Shown here one piece after another: positions 1 through 5,786 of a stretch of DNA of 6,943 bases. Made by a program: the position numbers and the translations under genes. The notes beneath the pieces are model-generated. The model searched no databases. It saw only the letters and a program-made list of their open reading frames with translations, and was not told where the DNA came from. Position 1 is the first letter of the stretch, and every line of letters starts with the position of its first letter. The stretch covers positions 1 through 6,943 of the forward strand of contig CALIQO010000632.1 in assembly GCA_938044055.1 (NCBI GenBank). Reading direction: 5' to 3'. Source of the DNA: an uncultured Saprospiraceae bacterium (GTDB lineage Bacteria > Bacteroidota > Bacteroidia > Chitinophagales > Saprospiraceae).

Positions 1-1136
1 GGTTGCTTAATTTCTATAGAGTAGCATTTAGTCTGGATGGGAGTAAGATCATTTTTGGGACGTTCTGGAATGGAATAATTGAGTATGACATAGAATCAGG
101 AGAGTCTGTCTTTTATGATGAAACGAATTCTGATTTACAACGCTCGACCAATGATAATAGGATAAGAATATCTGATGTGACTTATGACGAAGAAGGAAGG
201 TTGTGGATTACGAACTTTAACGTAAGCAAACCCTTGATAATGCGAGATCTAGATGGACAATGGCATAGTTTTACTCTTGGAGGAAATGTGCGAGTCGGAG
301 ATTTAGCGATCGATGAATCTGGCAATAAATGGTGTGTTATAGGTGGAAATAATGGCGGGGTCTATGTATTTAATGAGGGAGATGATGTTAATTCATTACA
401 AGACGATGATGGTTATTTCATAAACATTAATAACAGTGAGTTGTCAACAGGTCAGGTATTGACAGCAGAGGCCGATCGCGAAGGAAGAATATGGGTAGGT
501 TCTGTTGAAGGGGTTGTTTTATTTGATTGTGGATTTGATGCTTTTAATAGCGATTGTGAAGGGGTTCGAAGGAGAGTTACGGTTGATTCGATCGTAGGGT
601 TTCTATTGCAGACAGAAGAAGTAACCTCAATTGAATCAGACGGTGCAGACAGAAAATGGTTCGGAACGAAGAGTGGACTTTTCCTGCAATCTTCAGATGG
701 GGGAGAACAGATTGCAGCATTTACAGAAGACAATTCTCCTCTTATGGATAATGAAATCATAGATCTAAAATTCGATCCAATCGCAGGGCGAATTTATATA
801 CTAAGTAATAGAGGACTGCAGTCAATACGTACAGAGAGTACTGGAGCAAGAAGAACGCACAGCAGCAATGTGTACACCTTTCCTAATCCAGTTCCTCCGG
901 GATACAATGAACCGATAGCTATAAGGGGGCTTGCTCAAGATGCAGATGTTAAAATTACAGACATTAACGGACGGGTCATGTATGAAACACAAGCCTTAGG
1001 AGGTCAAGCTGTATGGCCTGGAAATGATATAAATGGAAATCGCGTGACCACGGGAGTATACCTAGTGTTTAGTACAGGTAAGAGTACTTTTGGTGATCCG
1101 GATTCTTATGTTGCTAAAATTCTTTTCATCGATTAA
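1..1136 (+). CDS. porZ: PorZ-like type IX secretion system surface protein, C-terminal part (5' end outside window)
   Basis: Partial gene: the reading frame is open at the left edge and 377 codons are visible, ending in TAA at 1134-1136. The visible part carries beta-propeller blades of the 'two-component regulator propeller' type, with recurring D-x-x-G-x-x-W motifs such as EEGRLWIT (63-70), REGRIWVGS (159-167) and GADRKWFGTKSGLFL (214-228). A type IX secretion C-terminal domain follows at about 288-377, with FPNPV (293-297), DVKITDINGRVMYE (315-328), GVYLV (351-355) and a terminal KILFID. The order of propeller then CTD, and the TEEVTSIESDGADRKWFGT region, match PorZ. In Porphyromonas gingivalis, PorZ is a protein of about 780 residues that works with PorU, PorV and PorQ in the attachment complex linking T9SS cargo to anionic LPS on the cell surface. 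By that comparison roughly the first half lies outside the window. The alternative is another propeller protein secreted by the T9SS. Family assignment is from recalled motifs, not a search. Confidence 0.8.
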   Translation, partial: LLNFYRVAFSLDGSKIIFGTFWNGIIEYDIESGESVFYDETNSDLQRSTNDNRIRISDVTYDEEGRLWITNFNVSKPLIMRDLDGQWHSFTLGGNVRVGDLAIDESGNKWCVIGGNNGGVYVFNEGDDVNSLQDDDGYFININNSELSTGQVLTAEADREGRIWVGSVEGVVLFDCGFDAFNSDCEGVRRRVTVDSIVGFLLQTEEVTSIESDGADRKWFGTKSGLFLQSSDGGEQIAAFTEDNSPLMDNEIIDLKFDPIAGRIYILSNRGLQSIRTESTGARRTHSSNVYTFPNPVPPGYNEPIAIRGLAQDADVKITDINGRVMYETQALGGQAVWPGNDINGNRVTTGVYLVFSTGKSTFGDPDSYVAKILFID

Positions 1137-2270
1137 TCAGGCAACAACTTTTTCTGATACTTCCTGGTAATATTCTTCATAGACTGGAAGAATATTCTCA
1201 ATATCAAATGTCTTGGCATGATCTAAGGCATTCTTTCTAAACGAGTTTAGCATATCCTCATTTTCAAGCAATGTAATGGCGTTGTGAGACATTTCATCCA
1301 CATTACCTACCTCACTGGTAAATCCAGTTTTGCCAGTGATATTCACTTCTGGAATTCCACCAATGTTGCTTGAGATTACAGGAACTTCACAAGCCATGGC
1401 TTCTAATGCAGCCAACCCGAAACTTTCATTCTGTGAAGGCAGGATAAACAAGTCTGAAACAGCGAGTAACTCCTCTACAGCATCTTGTTTTCCTAGGAAC
1501 CGAATTTCAGAACATAAACCGATCTGTCTACAGAGGTTTTCTAAGTGTATCCTTTCTGGTCCATCTCCTATAAGAAGGAGTTTAGACGGGATCTTGGCGT
1601 GTACTTGCTTGAAAATTTTTATTACATCTTCTACTCTTTTCACCTTTCGAAAATTAGAAGTGTGTGCTAGGATTTTTTCTCCATTAGGAGCTATAGCCAT
1701 TTTAAAATGACTCTTATCTTCTTTTCGGAATCTATTAAAATCAATAAAATTGTAGATCACCCTGATGTCGTTGGTGATTTTAAAGGTGTCATAAGTCTCT
1801 TGGGCTAGATGTCTCGAAACAGCTGTAACACCATCAGAATTATTTATAGTGAATTCAACTACTGGTGAAAACGACTGATCTGCTCCTACAAGTGTTATAT
1901 CTGTTCCATGTAATGTAGTAATAACTGGAATTCTTATTCCTTGGGAAGCGAGTATCTGCTTAGCCATAAAAGCAACAGCCGCATGAGGTATTGCGTAATG
2001 TACATGTAATATATCGAGAGACTCATATTTTACAACATCTACTAGCTTGCTAGCCAGAGCAGTTTCATATGGAGAATACTCGAATAGCGGGTACGACATA
2101 GAATTTACTTCATGCAAGTGGATATTCTCCATGAAAGTGGATAATCTAGGAGGTCTCTTGTAGGAGATAAAGTGTACATGATGACCCTTTTTAGCCAATC
2201 CTATTCCTAATTCTGTCGCTACAACTCCACTGCCACCATAAGTGGGATAACATACAATGCCTATTTTCAT
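1137..2270 (-). CDS. bshA: N-acetyl-alpha-D-glucosaminyl L-malate synthase BshA (bacillithiol synthesis)
   Basis: A complete 377-residue GT-B glycosyltransferase of family GT4, the usual length for BshA. It transfers GlcNAc from UDP-GlcNAc to L-malate in the cytoplasm, the first step of bacillithiol synthesis; BshB then deacetylates the product and BshC adds cysteine. The N-terminus MKIGIVCYPTYGGSG, continuing through VVATELG (16-22), is characteristic of BshA. Other signature segments are HVHYAIPHA (89-97), TLHGTDITLVG (119-129), the donor-binding SNFRKVKR (205-212) and GDGPER (235-240). The GT4 E-x7-E motif is at E282/E290 within NESFGLAALEAMA. The ATG at 2268-2270 places the conserved GGSG loop at the expected distance. 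There is no clear Shine-Dalgarno; the leader is AT-rich. The TGA stop touches the stop codon of the convergent porZ gene. bshB and bshC are not in the window, which is common because bsh genes are often scattered. Confidence 0.93.
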   Translation of the reverse strand: MKIGIVCYPTYGGSGVVATELGIGLAKKGHHVHFISYKRPPRLSTFMENIHLHEVNSMSYPLFEYSPYETALASKLVDVVKYESLDILHVHYAIPHAAVAFMAKQILASQGIRIPVITTLHGTDITLVGADQSFSPVVEFTINNSDGVTAVSRHLAQETYDTFKITNDIRVIYNFIDFNRFRKEDKSHFKMAIAPNGEKILAHTSNFRKVKRVEDVIKIFKQVHAKIPSKLLLIGDGPERIHLENLCRQIGLCSEIRFLGKQDAVEELLAVSDLFILPSQNESFGLAALEAMACEVPVISSNIGGIPEVNITGKTGFTSEVGNVDEMSHNAITLLENEDMLNSFRKNALDHAKTFDIENILPVYEEYYQEVSEKVVA

Positions 2271-2370
2271 GTTAACTTTTATTGAATTTTTGTTACCTTA
2301 ATCGAGGCAATAATAGGAATCGTCAGGGTTAAGTTCATGTTTACAACGATTTTTAAAATGAAGTTAACAT
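2269..2370. repeat. 10-bp inverted repeat pair in the bshA-merR divergent region
   Basis: ATGTTAACTT at 2269-2278 is the exact reverse complement of AAGTTAACAT at 2361-2370; each contains the palindrome GTTAAC. A related copy, ATGTTTAC, lies between them at 2337-2344. The left copy overlaps the start codon of bshA, and the right copy lies about 95 bases before the merR ATG. The arrangement could be a set of operator sites for the neighbouring regulator, but short AT-rich repeats also arise by chance, and the 82-base spacing is too long for one MerR dimer site. Confidence 0.3.
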
Positions 2371-2409
2371 CGAAATATCTTTACCATAACAGTTCTACTT
2401 CTTAAACAA

Positions 2410-2416
2410 TATTTTG
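2410..2416 (+). promoter_or_regulatory. Possible -7 element for the merR-like gene
   Basis: TATTTTG resembles the Bacteroidota -7 consensus TAnnTTTG but is one base short, and no convincing TTG lies at the -33 position. If used, transcription would begin near 2422 with a leader of about 43 bases. It would also exclude a TTG start at 2414, supporting the ATG at 2465 as the true start. Confidence 0.2.
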
Positions 2417-2464
2417 TTCTTTACTGTTGTCTATCTGGATTACTTATTTATCTACACAGCAATT

Positions 2465-3349
2465 ATGCCTGTATATTCTATAAATGATTTAGAGAAGATG
2501 ACTGGGGTAAAAGCCCATACCATAAGGATATGGGAGAAACGCTACAGCATATTAGCACCTAAGAGGACGGCTTCTAATATTAGGTATTACGAAGATGATG
2601 ACTTACAGAAAATACTCAATGTTGTTCTACTAAATAAGAATGGTTGGAAAATTTCTAAGATTGCATGCCTTTCAGATCAAGAATTGACAGTTAAGGTCGC
2701 AGAGTTCTCGGACATAGATGCGGCACATGAGATTCACTTAGATGCGCTTATGATCTCCATGTTGGAGCTGGATGAATTCAAGTTTAACCGTATTTTAGAC
2801 AAGCATATAGAAGCGAAAGGAATGCTTAACACGATGGAGCAGGTTATATATCCCTTTTTAGATAGACTGGGAAATATGTGGTTTACAGGCTCTATTAATG
2901 GTGCTCATGAAAATTTCGTAAGTTATCTACTTAGAAGGAAATTAATTGTTTCTATAGATAGTATTTCGGTTTCAAGGAAATCTAAAAAGGCCATCATTTA
3001 TCTTCCAGAAGGAGAATTGCAAGAATTGACATTATTGTATTTACATTTGTTGTTGCTAAAAAACAATGTAAGGGTTATCAATCTAGGACACAATGTATCT
3101 ATTAAGGATGTTATAGATGCATGTAATATCATAAAACCTGAAATGGTATTCACCTTCTTTAATGATAGCTTTAGTGAGTCATCTTTGAGACCATATTTAA
3201 CTGGATTATCTAATGAAATCGCTCCATCTAAATTAATTATTTCAGGATATCAGGTCACAACACAGAATATTGAAGCATTTAATAACGTTTCGATACTTAA
3301 TAATATAAATGAGCTTTCCACAATGCTCACACAATTTGCGAAAGCATAA
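2465..3349 (+). CDS. MerR-family regulator with degenerate cobalamin-binding domain (CarH/LitR-like)
   Basis: A 294-residue regulator with a MerR winged helix at about 1-70: YSINDLEKMTGVKAHTIRIW (4-23), then EKRY (24-27) and NIRYYEDDDL (38-47). A helical cap region follows (about 85-165) and then a Rossmann-like B12-binding-type domain (about 174-294), with LGHNVSIKDV (207-216) and SGYQ (260-263). CarH-type proteins bind adenosylcobalamin in this layout, repress carotenoid genes in the dark and release DNA in light. Here the binding residues are altered. The cap motif W-x9-E-H reads W139-x9-E149-N150, and the E-x-H-x-x-G motif that supplies the axial histidine reads E184-L-Q186-E-L-T189. Cobalamin binding is therefore doubtful. 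The ATG at 2465 is preferred over an in-frame TTG at 2414, which would add 17 hydrophobic residues before the DNA-binding domain. The yceI-like gene follows after 46 bases on the same strand, suggesting co-transcription. The target genes are unknown. Confidence 0.87.
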   Translation: MPVYSINDLEKMTGVKAHTIRIWEKRYSILAPKRTASNIRYYEDDDLQKILNVVLLNKNGWKISKIACLSDQELTVKVAEFSDIDAAHEIHLDALMISMLELDEFKFNRILDKHIEAKGMLNTMEQVIYPFLDRLGNMWFTGSINGAHENFVSYLLRRKLIVSIDSISVSRKSKKAIIYLPEGELQELTLLYLHLLLLKNNVRVINLGHNVSIKDVIDACNIIKPEMVFTFFNDSFSESSLRPYLTGLSNEIAPSKLIISGYQVTTQNIEAFNNVSILNNINELSTMLTQFAKA

Positions 3350-3395
3350 GTCATCCCTTAAGACTAAAAATTAATTTTCAATAAATATTATAACT

Positions 3396-4076
3396 ATGAA
3401 TCAACTATTAAAATACACTATGATAGGTGTACTATTCCTCGGGTATACAAGTTGTAAAAAAACTCCAGGAGAAAAAGCAGAAGTATCTGATGCCAAGGAA
3501 GTGGCAGCTGCACAAGGTGTGGATTATCAAGTTAATACTACTTCTAGTATGGTATCATGGGAAGGTGCTAAACCTACCGGAACACATACTGGTACCTTGT
3601 CTGTATCAGATGGAAGTGTTTCTGTTACTGATGGAAAAGTAAGTGCGGGTAGCTTTACGCTTGATATGAATAGCATTAATGTTACCGATCTAGAAGGAGG
3701 TAAAAAGGCTGGATTAGAGAGCCATCTCAAGGGAATGAAAGATGATAATGCAGATGATTTTTTCAACGTAAGAAAGCATCCTACAGCAACATTTGAGATC
3801 ACTAAGGTCACCAATCTCCTTAATGACACAGAAGCGAACCATCTTATTTATGGCAATTTAACATTGAAAGGAATTTCTAAGGAAATCCAGTTTAAAGCAC
3901 AAATTGATGTTACTGACGCAATGGTTAATGTTTCCTCACCTCAGTTTACAATTGACAGAACATTATGGGAAATCAAGTATGGTTCTCCTTCGTTTTTTGA
4001 AGGACTTAAGGACAAAGCTATTAACAATGAGATTGCATTGAGTATAGCCCTTTCTGCATCGGCTAATCCATCATAA
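3396..4076 (+). CDS. YceI-family lipoprotein (putative polyisoprenoid-binding)
   Basis: A 226-residue protein with a lipoprotein signal peptide: a hydrophobic stretch at about 5-18 ends in the lipobox-like Y-T-S-C20. A short charged linker (21-42) leads into a YceI beta-barrel domain (about 43-222). Family signatures are YQVNTTSSMVSWEGAK (44-59), DDFFNVRKHPTATFEITKV (120-138), GNLTLKGISKEI (153-164) and FTIDRTLWEIKYGS (184-197). YceI domains form lipocalin-like barrels, and structures of some members contain a bound polyisoprenoid; the physiological ligand here is unknown. The protein should be anchored in the inner or outer membrane, facing the periplasm or the surface. Lysines after the cysteine, rather than the acidic residues of the known Bacteroidota surface-export signal, favour a periplasmic location. 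It sits 46 bases downstream of the MerR-like gene and is followed by an intrinsic terminator, so the two probably form one transcription unit. The ATG at 3396 is the only start that keeps the signal peptide. Confidence 0.9.
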   Translation: MNQLLKYTMIGVLFLGYTSCKKTPGEKAEVSDAKEVAAAQGVDYQVNTTSSMVSWEGAKPTGTHTGTLSVSDGSVSVTDGKVSAGSFTLDMNSINVTDLEGGKKAGLESHLKGMKDDNADDFFNVRKHPTATFEITKVTNLLNDTEANHLIYGNLTLKGISKEIQFKAQIDVTDAMVNVSSPQFTIDRTLWEIKYGSPSFFEGLKDKAINNEIALSIALSASANPS

Positions 4077-4089
4077 AGACATTATGCTC

Positions 4090-4123
4090 GGGGGTTAAGA
4101 ATTACTTAACCCTCTAGCTTTTT
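4090..4123 (+). terminator. Intrinsic terminator after the YceI-family gene
   Basis: An 8-bp perfect stem, GGGTTAAG (4092-4099) with CTTAACCC (4105-4112), closes a 5-base AATTA loop. G-T (4091/4113) and G-C (4090/4114) pairs extend it. TTTTT follows at 4119-4123. It lies 13 bases after the YceI stop codon. The distal stem and T-run overlap the end of the convergent haloperoxidase gene. On the minus strand the stem is not followed by a T-run, so it should work mainly for the + strand. Confidence 0.8.
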
Positions 4124-5442
4124 CTGAAGTTAAGTCTAGTCATAACATACTTTCCTAAAGCCCTTCCCTGGGTAACACCATTGTCTATCGCAGGTCTATA
4201 GTGTATTCCACCATACAGTCTAGATATAGCAGCTTCTTCAGAGGCATGATAAAAAGACCTGAAATTTCTTGCCGGTAATCCAAATTCCATTTCCGTATCA
4301 TCTAAGAATGAAAAATTGTCTCCAAAGATATCTGTAAGAGCCACAGCCGCAGCACCAGATATTACTGAATGTCCGCTTGTATATTCTGGAAAAGGAGGTG
4401 TCTGAAGTAAGGGCACCCAATCTTCATCTATGTACTCATTTATAATGGTCTCAGGCCGTATCAGATTACTCCTATATTTTTCATCCCAGCAAGAGATGAA
4501 TCCATCGAAGAGTGCAATTGAAACAGCAGCGTATGCATGAATAGATTCCATGAAAGATGCGGAGTCTTTTTTGCATGCAAGTGCAGTAATGTTGATCCAG
4601 TGACCTCCTGGTGTAATTTTTTTAGTAGCATGCATAACATGCCCAGAAACATTCATAACAAATGGGTTGCAATCCCAGAAGCTGGCAATTTCTTTCTCTT
4701 CTTCTTCTGCTTCTGCTACAGCCTTGAAAACCTCAATTACTTCATCATAGAATACGCTTCCTTCTTTCATATCGTATGAAGTAGGAAAGGCAGGTTGAAA
4801 CTGTGAAGCAGAGTCTATCACTGCAGTTCTTATCAGATTCCAAGAAGGTTCTATACCTGCCTGATAGGCAGGAGGAGTTGGTTTCCACCTTCCAGGATCA
4901 TTGGTAACACTAAACTTAGGGTAAGATCTAGTTTCATGGTAATTGTCTTTTTTAGCCCATGTCCATATATGACGTGCAACTTCAGCCCCATATGTTATAG
5001 AATAGTTTAGAACCTTTTTAGGCATTCCTGTTTCAGAATATGCTGTAATGATTTCTTCTACTTTTTCATCTATTTTATCAACGGAGAAAATTACTTCTTT
5101 CGATAAATCTAAGAAAGCAGATAGGGCAGAAAGCTCATGGCACACCTCTTGTTGCGGTTGAGGAATGGCAGTAAGATCCTTCACTTGTCCTGCAAGACTT
5201 GTATAATTATCATCCTTCAATGCCATGATTTCATATGCTCCAACTGTAGGATATAGGTAGTTTCTGCTGGCTACAGGAGGGGAGAAGATGTCGTAAACAA
5301 TTACATCAGTAAGCTTTTTCATAGAGGAATGCAGGAGCTCAGGTTGATCTACTTTTTCTTTCCATGTAGGGTCTACATGCTCACAACTAAAAGTTACAAT
5401 ACTGAAAACCAAGAAGAATAAGTAGGTTGTTAGTTGCTTCAT
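4114..5442 (-). CDS. Vanadium-dependent haloperoxidase / PAP2-family lipoprotein
   Basis: A complete 442-residue protein with a lipoprotein signal peptide (hydrophobic 7-18, lipobox T-F-S-C20). The C-terminal half carries the three vanadate/phosphate-binding motifs of the PAP2 superfamily: K322-x6-R329-P330 (KYRSNLIRP), S356-G357-H358 (YTSGHSV) and S407-R408-x5-H414 (SRLYGGIHYRPAID). The single long chain with an alpha-helical N-terminal half and a GGIHYRPA segment matches bacterial vanadium haloperoxidases, which oxidise halides with hydrogen peroxide to hypohalous acids. The same fold also houses acid phosphatases, so substrate and halide preference cannot be read from motifs. H414 would be the residue bound to vanadate. 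An acidic patch, AEAEEEEKE (243-251), lies between the domain halves. The ATG at 5440-5442 opens the signal peptide. A good -7 promoter box lies 29 bases upstream of it. The gene diverges from a SusC-type gene and converges on the YceI gene, whose terminator overlaps its last codons. Confidence 0.88.
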   Translation of the reverse strand: MKQLTTYLFFLVFSIVTFSCEHVDPTWKEKVDQPELLHSSMKKLTDVIVYDIFSPPVASRNYLYPTVGAYEIMALKDDNYTSLAGQVKDLTAIPQPQQEVCHELSALSAFLDLSKEVIFSVDKIDEKVEEIITAYSETGMPKKVLNYSITYGAEVARHIWTWAKKDNYHETRSYPKFSVTNDPGRWKPTPPAYQAGIEPSWNLIRTAVIDSASQFQPAFPTSYDMKEGSVFYDEVIEVFKAVAEAEEEEKEIASFWDCNPFVMNVSGHVMHATKKITPGGHWINITALACKKDSASFMESIHAYAAVSIALFDGFISCWDEKYRSNLIRPETIINEYIDEDWVPLLQTPPFPEYTSGHSVISGAAAVALTDIFGDNFSFLDDTEMEFGLPARNFRSFYHASEEAAISRLYGGIHYRPAIDNGVTQGRALGKYVMTRLNFRKS

Positions 5443-5470
5443 AATATGGCGTAAGAGATGTTTAGGGTTG

Positions 5471-5504
5471 CAAAATTAGTAATAAATAGTAATTAGTGGA
5501 ACAC
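5471..5504 (-). promoter_or_regulatory. Promoter of the haloperoxidase gene
   Basis: On the minus strand TAATTTTG (5478 down to 5471) matches the Bacteroidota -7 consensus TAnnTTTG exactly. The -33 position, after a 20-base spacer, reads GTGTTC (5504-5499), an imperfect TTG element. Transcription would start near 5465, leaving a leader of about 22 bases before the ATG. Confidence 0.6.
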
Positions 5505-5729
5505 GAACCAGCCCCCACATTAATTTAAACTTTTTCTCCTTTATAACATTACTTAAACGTATCGTTCATTGAAAGTCCGCATGTATCCTTATCCATTCGT
5601 TATCAACTTTTTAAGTATAAAACCTTAGATTGAAGACAGTATATAATGATTGAAATAAATGAATAAGAAAAACAATTCAAGGTTTTAACACCATTTTACA
5701 TTATTTTATTAAGTTTGAACTCGAATAGA

Positions 5730-5757
5730 TTGTGTCGTTTGCACACTAAGTATTTTG
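5730..5757 (+). promoter_or_regulatory. Possible promoter of the SusC/RagA gene
   Basis: TTG at 5730-5732 and TATTTTG at 5751-5757 are 18 bases apart, resembling the Bacteroidota -33/-7 pair TTG...TAnnTTTG, although the -7 box is one base short. The predicted start near 5764 would leave a leader of about 23 bases, with no Shine-Dalgarno, which is usual in this phylum. Confidence 0.35.
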
Positions 5758-5786
5758 ATATAAATTAATTAACTAATTAAAGCCGC

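Larger units (their letters stand above)
5443..5786. other. 344-base AT-rich divergent intergenic region
   Basis: No convincing gene was found; the longest start-to-stop frames noted by eye are about 15 codons (for example from 5581). The region holds the haloperoxidase promoter at its left end and a probable susC-type promoter at its right end. A 9-bp inverted repeat, TAAAACCTT (5618-5626) and AAGGTTTTA (5679-5687), lies in the middle with a 52-base spacer. TTAATTAACTAATTAA at 5765-5780 immediately precedes the susC-type start. Nothing else is recognised. Confidence 0.7.

Noticed and set aside
452..760. 102-codon open frame on the minus strand inside porZ
   Set aside because: It is antisense to a clear propeller-coding frame and its translation has no recognisable domain.
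1330..1710. 126-codon open frame on the + strand inside bshA
   Set aside because: It is antisense to the conserved BshA donor-binding domain and has no protein-like features of its own.
2308..2315. TATTATTG on the minus strand as a -7 element for bshA
   Set aside because: It has one mismatch to TAnnTTTG, and the nearest TTG upstream is 28 bases away, too far for a -33 element.
2414..2464. Upstream TTG start adding 17 residues to the MerR-like protein
   Set aside because: The extension is hydrophobic, precedes a helix-turn-helix that normally begins within a few residues of the N-terminus, and the TTG overlaps a possible -7 promoter element. The ATG at 2465 fits the family.
3427..3829. Open frames of 71 codons (+) and 100 codons (-) inside the YceI-family gene
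   Set aside because: Both overlap a well-supported gene with a signal peptide and family motifs; neither has a plausible domain.
4461..4779. Open frames of 63 codons (-) and 80 codons (+) inside the haloperoxidase gene
   Set aside because: They are alternate-frame readings of the haloperoxidase coding sequence, with no independent start signal or domain.
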